NCBI GenBank assembly: GCA_964404415.1
Contig: CAYOKC010000019.1
Coordinates: forward strand, 1 to 36,697
Length of the DNA: 36,697 bases
DNA from: Leptolinea sp964404415
GTDB taxonomy: Bacteria; Chloroflexota; Anaerolineae; Anaerolineales; Anaerolineaceae
Direction of reading: 5' to 3'
Position 1 is the stretch's first letter; every line of letters begins with the position of its first letter. Below the pieces are notes generated by a model. The model was not told the DNA's origin, did no database searches, and worked only from the letters and a program-made list of their open reading frames with translations. The translations under genes and the position numbers were made by a program. Shown here piece by piece: positions 16,412 to 25,291 of the stretch.

Positions 16412-17779
16412 ATGAAAAAGAGTTTCATTATCACAACATTGGTTTTTATTTTTTCCAGCATTATGCTGACTGCCTGCCAGTCACAGCCGGCAAAAACAAC
16501 AACTAACAAAATGAAAGTTATCGCGGCAGAATCTTTTCTGGCGGATATCACTGCGAATGTGACAGGTGATCGCGCTACAGTTGATTCGTTGATGCCTGTC
16601 GAAATGGATCCCCACGCGTTTGAACCAGTTCCGTCGGACGTGGCAAAAATTGCCGATAGTCCGGTCATCATTATTAATGGCGGGGGTATTGAAGGCTGGC
16701 TCGAAAAAGTGATCGAGAATGCCGGCGGAGAGCACCTGATCATTGACGCTTCCAGCGGATTAAAAAGCCGCGAAGCCCGTGAAGGGGAAGAAACAGAAAT
16801 GAGCCCCGAGGAATACGCGGAACAGATCTGCTCGTCGCTCGAAGGCAAACTTGTGGATGAGACTATTTCAGCGGGTGATTCACTAGATAAAGCCGCTGCC
16901 CTTCACGATGGAGAGGAAGAAGCCGGAGCAGGTGAAGAACATGACCACCCGGTGGAAATTGTCACTTTAAAGTTGAATGGCAGTGGCGATAAATTCAGCG
17001 GGTTCATCAAAGTTCATGTGGAAGAAGACGGTGACTTTCTTGTCACTTCGGGAAAAGGCACGGTTGTCATTCTGGATAAAGATGGCAGCGAACAGGAAAT
17101 TGAAGACACGCTAACGGTCAACTGCCAGGGGTTATCGCAGGCCGTCATCGCGGAGCTTGAACCCGGCATCTACACCATACAGTTAAGTGACTTTGATAAA
17201 GAATCAACCATCTTTTCCGCCGGCGCCGCCGCAGGGCATCACCACCATGAGGGTGATCCGCACTTCTGGCTGGATCCGGTCAGTGTGATCCATTATGTTG
17301 AAAACATCCGTGATGGATTGATCAAAGCTGACCCGGAAGGAAAAGAAACCTATACCCAGAACGCGGATGCCTATATCGGGAAACTAAAAGATCTGGATGC
17401 CACCCTTCGAGAACAGGCGCAAAGCATCCCGGCTGATAAACGACTCATTGTGACCAACCATGAGAGCTTCGGGTACTTCGCCGACCGCTATGAATTCACG
17501 ATCATTGGCACCATTGTTCCCAGTGTAAGCTCCGGCGCGTCACCCTCCGCCCAACAGTTGGCACGGCTGGTAGACCATATCAAAGCGACAGGCGCCACAG
17601 CTATCTTCCTTGAAACCGGAACCAACCCGCAGCTTGCGGAACAGGTGGCGAAGGAAACCGGCATCAAGGTAGTCACCGATTTGTATACACACTCTATTAC
17701 CGCGCCTGATGGCAAGGCTCCCACCTACATCGACATGATGAAATACAACATGTCGCGCGTCACAGAAAACTTAAAATAA
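16412..17779 (+). CDS. znuA: ZnuA-like zinc/manganese-binding lipoprotein with an inserted domain
   Basis: 455 residues, far longer than the usual 300 or so. A lipoprotein signal ends at C22 (LTAC). The cluster A-1 solute-binding fold is seen in MKVIAAESFLADI, the ligand histidine in MDPHAFEPVPSD (H68), the central DPHFWLDP (H284), TNHESFGYFADRY and the C-terminal TGTNPQLAEQVAKETG and DLYTHSI parts. Between about residues 125 and 275 is an extra piece: an acidic, His-containing stretch (EEAGAGEEHDHP) then a strand-rich segment (EIVTLKLNGSGDKFSGFIKV, GIYTIQLSDF) that looks like a small beta-sandwich, closed by HHHH at 276-279. It would capture Zn(II) outside the membrane for an ABC importer, but no permease or ATPase gene adjoins. 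A perfect terminator follows. Confidence 0.85.
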   Translation: MKKSFIITTLVFIFSSIMLTACQSQPAKTTTNKMKVIAAESFLADITANVTGDRATVDSLMPVEMDPHAFEPVPSDVAKIADSPVIIINGGGIEGWLEKVIENAGGEHLIIDASSGLKSREAREGEETEMSPEEYAEQICSSLEGKLVDETISAGDSLDKAAALHDGEEEAGAGEEHDHPVEIVTLKLNGSGDKFSGFIKVHVEEDGDFLVTSGKGTVVILDKDGSEQEIEDTLTVNCQGLSQAVIAELEPGIYTIQLSDFDKESTIFSAGAAAGHHHHEGDPHFWLDPVSVIHYVENIRDGLIKADPEGKETYTQNADAYIGKLKDLDATLREQAQSIPADKRLIVTNHESFGYFADRYEFTIIGTIVPSVSSGASPSAQQLARLVDHIKATGATAIFLETGTNPQLAEQVAKETGIKVVTDLYTHSITAPDGKAPTYIDMMKYNMSRVTENLK

Positions 17780-17790
17780 TCGTTTCTCCC

Positions 17791-17829
17791 CATACGAAAA
17801 AACCACCCGGCGGGTGGTTTTTTCGTATG
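17791..17829. terminator. Strong bidirectional-looking terminator
   Basis: 18-bp perfect inverted repeat (17791-17808 and 17812-17829) with a 3-nt loop; the GGGTGG part is followed by TTTTTT within the right arm, and the left arm carries AAAAAA, so the element can work on both strands. It closes the zur-znuA unit 11 nt after its last stop codon. Confidence 0.92.
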
Positions 17830-17865
17830 AGTATTGTAGAATTGACTAAATCAAAGGAAAAGCTC

Positions 17866-18678
17866 ATGGAACTCGTTCTGCGGATAGCATTAATATTGTT
17901 TTTTGTTTTTATCCTCATTTGGGCAGGATTGCAAATTAAATCGACTCCTTTCCCTGCCTATGAAGGAAAAGCCGGGGAGATTAAGACCATTCCCCTCCCC
18001 GACGGTCTCCCCGCGCCAGTGGAGCGTTATTACCAGACTGTCTATGGTGACAACATCCCGGTCATCACATCCGTTGTGATCACCGGGCGGGCGTCACTCC
18101 GGCCGGCCGGTTCAATGATGCTGCCGTCGCGTTTCAGGTTCACCCACGAAGCCGGAAAAAATTACCGCCATTACATCGAAACCACGTTCTTCAACATCCC
18201 CTTCATGCGAGTGAATGAACGCTATATTGACGGCAAAGGCCGGATGGAACTGCCTTTCGGAACTGACGAAGGCGAAAAACTTGACCAGGCCGCGAACCTC
18301 GGCCTGTGGGCAGAGACAGCCTGGTTCCCCGCCGTATTTCTGACCACCCCCGGCGTGCGCTGGATGCCGGTAGATGATAACACCGCCCAACTGGTGGTCC
18401 CATTCAAAAACACCACAGATTCCTTTATCGTGCGGTTCAATCCGGAAACGGGATTTGCCGAATACTTTGAATCCATGCGGTATCATGATTCAAAAAGCAC
18501 GGGTAAGGTGCTGTGGATAAACCACACTGAATCAACAAAGCTGGTGGATGGAAAAGTTCAATTCGAAACCGGTTCAGCCACATGGATGGACGACGGGAAA
18601 CCATGGGCGTATTTCACCATGGAAGACATTGTCATCAATGCGGATGTATCGGAGTACGTGAGGCAAAAAGGATTATAG
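17866..18678 (+). CDS. DUF6544 family protein, membrane anchored
   Basis: 270 residues. One N-terminal hydrophobic segment (MELVLRIALILFFVFILIWAG) followed by an extracytoplasmic domain with LPDGLPAPVERYYQTVYGD, VVITGRASLRPAG and the strand-rich remainder typical of DUF6544, an uncharacterised family that may bind or carry a hydrophobic ligand. I prefer ATG 17866 (AAAGGAAA 5 nt before) to 17827, because the latter lies inside the right arm of the terminator and would put a polar stretch before the membrane segment. Two paralogous membrane protein genes follow on the same strand (57-nt gap with a GC-rich hairpin at 18679-18704), so a shared function is possible. Role unknown. Confidence 0.75.
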   Translation: MELVLRIALILFFVFILIWAGLQIKSTPFPAYEGKAGEIKTIPLPDGLPAPVERYYQTVYGDNIPVITSVVITGRASLRPAGSMMLPSRFRFTHEAGKNYRHYIETTFFNIPFMRVNERYIDGKGRMELPFGTDEGEKLDQAANLGLWAETAWFPAVFLTTPGVRWMPVDDNTAQLVVPFKNTTDSFIVRFNPETGFAEYFESMRYHDSKSTGKVLWINHTESTKLVDGKVQFETGSATWMDDGKPWAYFTMEDIVINADVSEYVRQKGL

Positions 18679-18735
18679 ATCCGCGCCATTAATCCCGCGC
18701 GGATTTATGGCTTGATGTTGACAAATGGAGATGAA

Positions 18736-19608
18736 ATGAAAACAAGTAAAGCACTGGATTATCTGATCCCGCTTTTAATTATGGTTGTGTTGATCGTCAC
18801 GTGCACCGGATTGTTCTCCACCGGCGGACCCGGCCCGAACACGGTGACCAGCATTCATGGTAAGGAAGTCCGCCTGTACGGTCAGGGTATCTACCAGTTT
18901 GACAGTTACTTCCGCGCGCCAATCGCCCGCGGCACGGATGCCGTCACGCTGTTTGCCGCGCTGCCCCTGCTTGTGGTGACTTACCTGAAGTACAGAAAAG
19001 GATCTCTCAAAGGAGCATTATTCCTGACAGGGATCCTCACATATTTTGTTTACAATTCCGCGTCCATGGCGCTGGGTGTGGCGTACAACAATCTGTTCCT
19101 GGCGTACGTTATCTATTTCGCCCTAAGCTTTTTCTCATTCATTCTGGCATTCTTTTCCATTGATCATGACACATTGCCCTCCCGGATACTGCCCGGGTTC
19201 CCGCACCGCGGGGCGTCATTTCTGCTGTTTTTCGCCGGTCTGTCTGTTTTCGTCTGGTTGAGCGAAATATTGGGACCGCTCTTCCAGGGGATATACCCGC
19301 CAAACCTGGATAATTACACAACCGAAATTACCTACGTTATCGACCTGGGTTTGATCCCGCCGGCCTGTTATATCGCCGGGTTCATGCTCAGGAATAAGAA
19401 ACCGCACGCGTACGCGTTAACGTTCATGATGTTGTCTCTGCTGGTTATCATCGGGCTGGTTGTCATCTGCCAGTCCGTGTTTCAGGCGATGGCCGGTATT
19501 TATCTGACCATCGGGCAATACATCGGTTTTTCCGGCTCATTCATCCTTCTGGGGATGGTTGCCATCCGGGTGTTATTCCTGATGCAAAAAAACATCCGTG
19601 AAGCCTGA
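18736..19608 (+). CDS. Multi-pass membrane protein of unknown function (tandem paralog 1)
   Basis: 290 residues with about seven hydrophobic helices: one at residues 8-28, then after a 50-residue outer loop (TSIHGKEVRLYGQGIYQFDSYFRAP) further segments at about 70-85, 95-115, 120-145, 160-185, 200-220 and 235-285. It is clearly homologous along its whole length to the next gene; shared features include a C-T/M-G-LF start, G-x-E-V-x-[IL]-x-x-QG-[IL]-Y-x-FD in the loop and AYNxLFL-x-YVI/V. ATG 18736 has GGAG upstream; an earlier ATG at 18712 has no site. I do not recognise a named family. It may work with the DUF6544 protein and its twin as a membrane complex. Confidence 0.75.
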   Translation: MKTSKALDYLIPLLIMVVLIVTCTGLFSTGGPGPNTVTSIHGKEVRLYGQGIYQFDSYFRAPIARGTDAVTLFAALPLLVVTYLKYRKGSLKGALFLTGILTYFVYNSASMALGVAYNNLFLAYVIYFALSFFSFILAFFSIDHDTLPSRILPGFPHRGASFLLFFAGLSVFVWLSEILGPLFQGIYPPNLDNYTTEITYVIDLGLIPPACYIAGFMLRNKKPHAYALTFMMLSLLVIIGLVVICQSVFQAMAGIYLTIGQYIGFSGSFILLGMVAIRVLFLMQKNIREA

Positions 19609-19639
19609 CCTTACTTTACCTGTATTGGAGTGCAAACAA

Positions 19640-20503
19640 ATGAGACATCAGAAATACCTGACCTGGCTGATCATTCCCATCTTTGTTCTCGCGTTATTTG
19701 CCGCCTGCATGGGATTGTTCTACCAGTTCCCCGGCAACCCGATGGCATATAAAACTCTTCGCGGCGAAGAAGTGACCATCAACATGCAGGGACTATACTG
19801 GTTTGACACGGTCAGCATGGCCGCCCAGATGCAGGGCAATGACCTGATCACACTGGTGGTTGGGCTGCCTTTACTGGTTGGATCCGCCCTGCTGGCCTTT
19901 CGCGGTTCACTGCGCGGGAGGCTGCTGCTTACCGGTACATTAGGTTTCTTCCTTTATACCTATTTGTCCATGTCGATGCTGACGGCCTATAACGGCCTGT
20001 TCCTGGTGTATGTGGTGCTGTTCGGGCTGAGCCTGTACACCTTTATTCTCAGCATGTTGTCCTTCGACCTGACTGACCTGCCTGACCATTTCACAGATAA
20101 GTTACCCCGCGGCTGGATTGCCGCCTTAATGTTTACTGTGGGCGCGTTTTTAACACTGGCCTGGCTCGGACGGATCGTCCCGCCGCTGCTTAACGGCACA
20201 ACCCCGGCACTGGATAACACCACCACCCTGGTCATTCAGGCGATGGACCTGGTGCTGATCGTTCCACTGGCAATTCTGGGCGGCATCTTGCTGCTGAAAC
20301 GCAGCGCGTGGGGATACCTGCTGGCGTCAGTCTTCATACTGAAATCCATCACCATGGGATTGGGCGTCAGCGCGATGGGTGTCAATATGGCGTTACGCGG
20401 TGTTCCTGACAGCATTGGCATCCTGATCCCGTTCCTGACGGTCACAGCCCTGAACCTGGTTGTGGCGTTTATTCTTTTACGCGATATTAAAGAGCGCGTC
20501 TAG
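19640..20503 (+). CDS. Multi-pass membrane protein of unknown function (tandem paralog 2)
   Basis: 287 residues, the twin of the previous gene after a 31-nt gap. Membrane segments match in number and position: residues 8-28, 70-85, 95-140, 150-170, 175-190, 210-235, 240-285. The outer loop carries LRGEEVTINMQGLYWFDTVS, equivalent to the loop of paralog 1. Sequence divergence between the twins is large, so the duplication is old. ATG 19640 is preceded by TTGGAGTG; the frame is open further upstream into the end of paralog 1, but without a start site. A heteromeric pair of membrane subunits is plausible. Function unknown. Confidence 0.75.
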   Translation: MRHQKYLTWLIIPIFVLALFAACMGLFYQFPGNPMAYKTLRGEEVTINMQGLYWFDTVSMAAQMQGNDLITLVVGLPLLVGSALLAFRGSLRGRLLLTGTLGFFLYTYLSMSMLTAYNGLFLVYVVLFGLSLYTFILSMLSFDLTDLPDHFTDKLPRGWIAALMFTVGAFLTLAWLGRIVPPLLNGTTPALDNTTTLVIQAMDLVLIVPLAILGGILLLKRSAWGYLLASVFILKSITMGLGVSAMGVNMALRGVPDSIGILIPFLTVTALNLVVAFILLRDIKERV

Positions 20504-20538
20504 CGGCCTGTTGTTTGGCCCCGAATCGATCCCGCAAT

Positions 20539-21645
20539 ATGACTCAGACTGATCACAAAATCCAGAGTCCCATCGGTCCAAGGGTGACGATCGATGGCCG
20601 CGAGGTGGACTATTTTTGCGGCACCGGTTACCTGTGCCTGCAAAGCCACCCTGAGGTGATCCGGGCGGCGGGAGACGCGCTGCAGAAATACGGCCTGTCC
20701 ACGGCCGCATCACGCGGCGGGTTCGGTGAACACCCGGTGTACAGCGAACTGGAAAAGCAAGTCAGCCTTTATTTTGATGCGGAAAAAGCCCTGTTCTTCC
20801 CCTCCGGCTACATGGGGATGGGCATTCTGCTGCAAACAGATACCACATCCGCTGATCACATCTTCATTGATTCCGGAGCGCATTACAGTCTGTGGGACGC
20901 CGCGCAGGCATCTACAAAAATAACAACCGTGTTCCGTCACCGCTCACCGCAGGATCTGGCAGAAAAGATCCGCGAAGAACTTCAACCCGGTGAACGTCCG
21001 CTGGTGATCAGTGACGCGGTTTTCCCGGTATCCGGTGAAATTACCCCTCTTCCGGATTACCTTTCGATCATTGAACCCTATCATGGCCGCGTGTTCCTTG
21101 ACGATGCCCACGGCGTGGGGGTTCTGGGTGAACACGGGCGGGGAATTCTCGATTATTTCAACCTGACCGCTGAAAATGTGAAGACCAGCGGGACGCTGGC
21201 CAAAGCTTTGGGTGGATATGGCGGGATCATCACCGGACCGGCGGAGTGGATCGACACGGTAGACCAGAATTCCGGTGTGCTGACCGGCGCCAGTCCCCTG
21301 CCGCTGGTGACGGCTGCCGCTTCGGCTAAAGCGCTGGAGACCGCGCGGACAAATCCGGCTTTACGTGGGCAACTACACGCCAATGTAAAACAGGCGCGTG
21401 ACGGTTTGCGCGCAATCGGATGGGAACTGGAAGACACTCCCGTCCCCATCATTTGCCTGCCCGCGCGAAAGGGATTTTCACCAGGTATTGTTTGCGGCCG
21501 GCTGTTTGAGCAGGGGATTGCTGTGGATCGTGTGCGCAACTATACCAGTACCCCGTCCGGCGGAGCGCTGCGGGTAGCCGTTTGCGCGTTGCACAGCCCG
21601 GAACAAATTGCCCGGCTGGTGGATGCCATCCAAAAATTATCCTGA
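20539..21645 (+). CDS. PLP-dependent alpha-oxoamine synthase-fold enzyme (AONS/KBL-like)
   Basis: 368 residues, slightly short for this class II aminotransferase-fold family. The features are YFCGTGYLCLQSHPEV at the N-terminus, STAASRGGFGEHPVYSELE, VFLDDAHGVGVLGEHGRG (D188/H191 contact PLP) and the PLP lysine in KTSGTLAKALGGYGG (K222). Family members condense an amino acid with an acyl-CoA (8-amino-7-oxononanoate synthase, 2-amino-3-ketobutyrate-CoA ligase, serine palmitoyltransferase, CqsA). No other biotin, threonine or sphingolipid gene is nearby, so the substrate is open. A TTG at 20515 could extend it by eight residues. It converges with the next gene on the minus strand, 15 bp apart. 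Confidence 0.85.
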   Translation: MTQTDHKIQSPIGPRVTIDGREVDYFCGTGYLCLQSHPEVIRAAGDALQKYGLSTAASRGGFGEHPVYSELEKQVSLYFDAEKALFFPSGYMGMGILLQTDTTSADHIFIDSGAHYSLWDAAQASTKITTVFRHRSPQDLAEKIREELQPGERPLVISDAVFPVSGEITPLPDYLSIIEPYHGRVFLDDAHGVGVLGEHGRGILDYFNLTAENVKTSGTLAKALGGYGGIITGPAEWIDTVDQNSGVLTGASPLPLVTAAASAKALETARTNPALRGQLHANVKQARDGLRAIGWELEDTPVPIICLPARKGFSPGIVCGRLFEQGIAVDRVRNYTSTPSGGALRVAVCALHSPEQIARLVDAIQKLS

Positions 21646-21660
21646 ACTCCTCGCGAAAAA

Positions 21661-22287
21661 TTAATTCTCCAATGGTTGTATTGAACTGGAGAACGAACCG
21701 GTAACGGAACGCAGCAGGATGGTTTTCAAGGCAAGCGATTGCAGGTAGTTTTCAGCATCCAGCACGGTATCCCACTCATAGATCGACTGGCACAGGTCAC
21801 CGTTGATAGTGAATAACTTGGACCGGAACCCTTTATCGCCAATATACAGCACCAGCGGCAGCACGGAATAAAACCTGTTCACTCCCGGCGTCATGTTGGT
21901 GACTCTGAATCGCAGGGTGAGCAGCGCACCGGGCCGCTCGGGCTGCCCCTTCCCGGGGTCAACAACCACCTGCCGGAAAACTGTGAATTCCTGCCCGCCA
22001 TCACCGGTCACCTTTTCACCCACCCGGTCATTCGGGAAACGCAGGCGGCCCGTCAGCAGGTATCCAATCGTCTTGAAAATGGAAAGTATCGGGCTTAATG
22101 GAAGGATCAATAAAAGGATAAGGATCAGCCAGCCTGTCACGTCACCCACTGTGGAATGGAGCGTACCTGACGGGATAAAGAGATTAACGATCAACAGCAG
22201 GATGGCCAGAACTGTGAATAGACGGACGAGGGAAGTCCGCCAGCCAGGATTTTGTTGGGCAGATGTTGGTGCTGTTTCAAGTATCAT
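21661..22287 (-). CDS. Membrane protein of unknown function in the PadR operon
   Basis: 208 residues. Two hydrophobic segments near residues 20-40 (LFTVLAILLLIVNLFIPSGT) and 50-75 (GWLILILLLILPLSPILSIF), then a soluble domain of about 120 residues rich in strands (EFTVFRQVVVDPGKG, LTLRFRVTNMTPGVNRFYSVLPLV). I do not recognise the family. I take the ATG at 22287, 4 nt after the flavodoxin stop, with AAGG before it, rather than an earlier codon inside that gene. It is the last gene of the PadR - FMN reductase - membrane protein operon. Confidence 0.65.
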   Translation of the reverse strand: MILETAPTSAQQNPGWRTSLVRLFTVLAILLLIVNLFIPSGTLHSTVGDVTGWLILILLLILPLSPILSIFKTIGYLLTGRLRFPNDRVGEKVTGDGGQEFTVFRQVVVDPGKGQPERPGALLTLRFRVTNMTPGVNRFYSVLPLVLYIGDKGFRSKLFTINGDLCQSIYEWDTVLDAENYLQSLALKTILLRSVTGSFSSSIQPLEN

Positions 22288-22291
22288 GGTA

Positions 22292-23161
22292 TTAACCTTC
22301 CCTACCTGATGAAGGCGCCGGGGTCGATGGATGGGTTTGAAACCGGGCAGCCTGACTGACAAACTTCAGCTTGACGTTTCGAAATGGGATGCGTTTTAAG
22401 AGGTGAAACAAAGGAACCGGAATGATCTCGCGGTTCGCCGCGCGTTCGGTTTTCTTGTTGATCTTTCCACACATAGCCAGTTCCCGGCCCGCCTGCCGGT
22501 ACGCCGCGTAGACATCCCGGATGAGAGGGAACCGGTCCTGCGCGCTGGCATCTTTCCCTTTGCCCATGATGACGGATCCATTCCTGACCAACATGCCAAC
22601 CATTGGCGCATCCATGAAGCGGGAAAACGTCCGGAAATAGGCGATCGTGTTCGCGGGGGTTTCGTTCTCCAGGTTGCTGCAACTGATCAACGTCACAAAA
22701 GGTTTTGATGCATACCGGTGATCGATAAAATGGAACATCAAACCGCCGTCAGAGACGCGCATGTCCGCTGAATTTCCATAGGCATAGAAGCGGTCGATAA
22801 AATTTTTCATCAGGCCAGACATGCTGAACACGTGGACAGGTGTGGCATAGATCACCAGATCCGCCGCCGCGATGCGGTCAAAGATCATGCGGCCGTCATC
22901 TTTTCCATCCCACGCGCAATGCGGCACAAAAGTCCTGGCATCTACCGGTACCGTCACGTTCTTCTGGCAATGGTCACACCCGATGCAGCGGTTGACCTTA
23001 ATATCCGCCAGGGTCAAGACGTCACATTCGGCGCCGGCTTTACGCGCGCCTTCAAAGATCAAATCGATAAGAAAGCGGGTGAATCCCCGGTCTCCGTGGT
23101 GACTGCCATTGATCGCCAGAATTTTTCGGGCGGGTTGTTTACATTCAGACTCATTTACCAT
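22292..23161 (-). CDS. NAD(P)H-dependent FMN reductase / flavodoxin-fold protein with Cys motif
   Basis: 289 residues. The N-terminal KILAINGSHHGDRGFT is the phosphate loop for FMN, followed by CDVLTLADIKVNRCIGCDHCQKN, a C-x2-C-x2-C motif seen in iron-sulfur flavoprotein relatives, and VIYATPVHVFSMSGLMKNFIDRFY, the typical flavodoxin_2/NADPH-dependent FMN reductase segment. It should bind FMN and pass electrons, possibly in quinone or nitroaromatic reduction. Its start overlaps the end of the PadR gene by 11 bp, showing co-transcription. A C-terminal tail of about 70 residues beyond the flavodoxin fold is basic and might bind a partner or the membrane. Confidence 0.82.
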   Translation of the reverse strand: MVNESECKQPARKILAINGSHHGDRGFTRFLIDLIFEGARKAGAECDVLTLADIKVNRCIGCDHCQKNVTVPVDARTFVPHCAWDGKDDGRMIFDRIAAADLVIYATPVHVFSMSGLMKNFIDRFYAYGNSADMRVSDGGLMFHFIDHRYASKPFVTLISCSNLENETPANTIAYFRTFSRFMDAPMVGMLVRNGSVIMGKGKDASAQDRFPLIRDVYAAYRQAGRELAMCGKINKKTERAANREIIPVPLFHLLKRIPFRNVKLKFVSQAARFQTHPSTPAPSSGREG

Positions 23162-23714
23162 TCTTTGAAGCCTTTTCTACCGTTTCCAGTGATTCTTCCA
23201 GCCAGCGGACGGTCATGTCAGCCTGCGCTTCACCATACCGGCGGACAATCTCCCACATCATAGCCGGGTCCGTCATACTGCCGGTTTCTGCCGCGGACTG
23301 GATCTTTCGCGGTGTATCCTGCTGGAAGCGTTTTTGCAGGGCGCGCTGAACCTCAAGCTGACAGCGCAGTTGGGAGCATATCTCTTCCTTATTAAGCGTG
23401 CCTGAAAAGAATAGTTTCAGCAGCACCTGGTTCTTTATGGGCGGTACTTCATCGACTGGATCGGACAACCAGGCATGTAACTGTTCCCGCCCTGTTTGCG
23501 TGATTGTGTATACCTTTTTATCCGGTTTCCCTTCCTGTGGAAGGGCTTCGGATTTGATCCATCCTTTCTGTTCCAGCCGTTTCAATTCGGGGTATATCTG
23601 GCTGAGCTCAGCGTGCCAGAAGAATTGCGTCGATTCATCCAGCGCCTTTTTCAGGTCATAACCGGTCATCGGGTGGTATTGTAGAAAACCCAGAAGAGAG
23701 TATTCCAGTGACAT
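23151..23714 (-). CDS. PadR family transcriptional regulator
   Basis: 187 residues. Winged helix at residues 1-85: SLLGFLQYHPMTGYDLKKAL, then FFWHAELSQIYPELKRLEQKGWI and the wing with DKKVYTITQTGREQL. The C-terminal part (90-187) is helical and belongs to the Vir-like dimerisation domain (PadR subfamily 1). PadR proteins repress detoxification or efflux genes and are released by aromatic or drug ligands. It heads an operon with an FMN reductase, suggesting response to an aromatic or redox-active compound. An AT-rich palindrome sits just upstream. Confidence 0.9.
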   Translation of the reverse strand: MSLEYSLLGFLQYHPMTGYDLKKALDESTQFFWHAELSQIYPELKRLEQKGWIKSEALPQEGKPDKKVYTITQTGREQLHAWLSDPVDEVPPIKNQVLLKLFFSGTLNKEEICSQLRCQLEVQRALQKRFQQDTPRKIQSAAETGSMTDPAMMWEIVRRYGEAQADMTVRWLEESLETVEKASKNGK

Positions 23715-23721
23715 AGTAATC

Positions 23722-23758
23722 CTATATATAATTATTTTATATAAATATTTATATATAG
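23722..23758. promoter_or_regulatory. AT-rich palindromes, candidate PadR operator
   Basis: CTATATATAA (23722-23731) is repeated inverted as TTATATATAG (23749-23758), and inside it TATATAAATATTTATATA (23738-23755) is a perfect 18-bp palindrome. It starts 8 bp upstream of the PadR start codon and would overlap its promoter. Symmetric ATAT-rich sites fit known PadR operators only loosely. Confidence 0.45.
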
Positions 23759-23868
23759 TATAAACGGGATAATTTTTTTGTCAACTACAAAAAAAATATC
23801 AAGGTTCCGGATACATGGAAGAGAGAATACAATAGGAATGAAATCCGAGTTTTTAATACCTAGTAACG

Positions 23869-24939
23869 ATGATAAAAATAAAACCAGCCATTCTCCTTCT
23901 ACTTCTCCTCCTTATAACACTTTCCGCCTGTGGAAATACTGCTGAACCGAAGATGACGGCCCGAACGCCATCAACCGCCATCGGTACGGCACAATCGCTC
24001 GATGCCGCGATGGCTGCAAAAATGGAAGCGGAAATTGACCGCAATTACCCCAACCTGTACAGTATTCTGGTTCAGCAGGGCGGGGCGATTGTGTATGAAA
24101 AATATTACCAGGGCCATGGAGCTGACACCTATACGCACGTCTTTTCGGTGACCAAGAGCGTCATGTCCGCCCTGGTGGGTATCGCGCTGGATAAGGGTTT
24201 GATCCAGAGCGTTGACCAGCCCATCGCGGACTACCTGCCGGAGTATTTTCCCGATCCGGATAAATACAACAAGAAGGAAATCACCATCCGCCACGCGTTG
24301 ACCATGACCAGCGGGCTGTCTCCCACAGACCAGACACTTAACCGTTGGATGGCCAGCCCGGACTGGTTTGCCTATACGGTCAATCAGCCGAAAGACCAGG
24401 CCGCCGGGAAGAAGTTCTCCTACAACACCGGCCTCACCCACCTGCTTTCAGGTGTGATCACCAAAGCCAGCGGATTGAGCACAAAAGACTTTGCCGACCG
24501 GTATCTGTTTGGTCCTTTGGGCATCACCAATTACCGCTGGGAAACCGACCCCCGTGGGTATTACGGCGGCGGTCATCTGATCTATCTTACCCCGCGTGAT
24601 ATGGTCAAATTCGGCCAACTCTATCTGCAGCATGGCCGATGGAATGGCACACAGGTGGTGCCAGAAACTTGGGTGAAAGAATCCACCCGGTCACAGGTGG
24701 TGGTGGATGACCTCACGTCATATGGTTACCTGTGGTGGGTTTATAACACCTATGACAGCAAAAGCAAAAAGGCGCTTCCCACCTATGCCGCGCACGGAAT
24801 GGGCAACCAGCATATCATCGTCATTCCGGAACGGGATCTGGTGGTGGCGATCACCTGCGACCCGGATGTACTGTCAAAAGACCGGACAGACCCGGCGGTA
24901 ATGGTGGAGAAATTCATTCTCCCGGCCCTTCCGGAATAA
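23869..24939 (+). CDS. Serine hydrolase of the class C beta-lactamase/esterase family, lipoprotein
   Basis: 356 residues. A lipoprotein signal with LSAC places the lipidated cysteine at residue 21. The beta-lactamase fold has its catalytic S-x-x-K as SVTK (93-96), the Y-x-N-type motif as YNT (185-187) and the third motif HGMG near 309-312 in place of KTG, as in esterase-like relatives. SPTDQTLNRWM and GGGHLIYLTPRDMVKFGQLYL are typical of this group. It probably acts on an ester or peptide at the cell surface; beta-lactam resistance is not implied. No clear ribosome site precedes the ATG. It is divergent from the PadR gene and transcribed alone; inverted-repeat elements follow 33 bp later. Confidence 0.85.
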   Translation: MIKIKPAILLLLLLLITLSACGNTAEPKMTARTPSTAIGTAQSLDAAMAAKMEAEIDRNYPNLYSILVQQGGAIVYEKYYQGHGADTYTHVFSVTKSVMSALVGIALDKGLIQSVDQPIADYLPEYFPDPDKYNKKEITIRHALTMTSGLSPTDQTLNRWMASPDWFAYTVNQPKDQAAGKKFSYNTGLTHLLSGVITKASGLSTKDFADRYLFGPLGITNYRWETDPRGYYGGGHLIYLTPRDMVKFGQLYLQHGRWNGTQVVPETWVKESTRSQVVVDDLTSYGYLWWVYNTYDSKSKKALPTYAAHGMGNQHIIVIPERDLVVAITCDPDVLSKDRTDPAVMVEKFILPALPE

Positions 24940-24971
24940 CCGGATAGTCATCCATTGAATTGGTAGTGAAA

Positions 24972-25131
24972 GTAGGTTGGTCAAACCGCCCGATCATTGA
25001 CATGCATGGTCATGAAAGCTCTCGCCTTCGCTTGGTGCGGTTTGCCCAACACACACCGGAATAACCAGCCCCTCTTCCATTGGAATGGATGCGTTCCGGA
25101 CAGGCAACGTTGGACAAATGAAGGTGTTTTC
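24972..25131. repeat. Inverted-repeat element copy A (160-bp unit)
   Basis: Starts GTAGGTTGGTCAAACCGC at 24972 and has the matching inverted end GCGGTTTGCCCAACA at 25037-25051, giving an 80-bp stem-loop core. The following 80 bp (to 25131) are repeated in copy B. It has no coding potential and resembles a REP/MITE-type repeat. Confidence 0.85.
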
Positions 25132-25291
25132 GTAGGTTGGGTAAACCGCTCGATTATTGACGTAGATGGTGATAAAAAATCTTGCCTTCGTTAAGCGCGG
25201 TTTACCCAACACCCGCTGGAATGACCGGTTTCTTTTCCATTGGATCAGATTCTTTCCGGGCAGGCCATGTTGGGCAAACCGCCACTTTGCG
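25132..25291. repeat. Inverted-repeat element copy B (tandem with A)
   Basis: Begins GTAGGTTGGGTAAACCGC at 25132, with inverted end GCGGTTTACCCAACA at 25197-25211. The paired changes in the two arms (GGTAAACC / GGTTTACC against GGCAAACC-type arms in A) preserve base pairing. The tail to 25291 matches the tail of A (TTCCATTGGA, then TTCCGG-CAGGC and GTTGG-CAAA), so A and B are a 160-bp tandem duplication. Confidence 0.8.
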
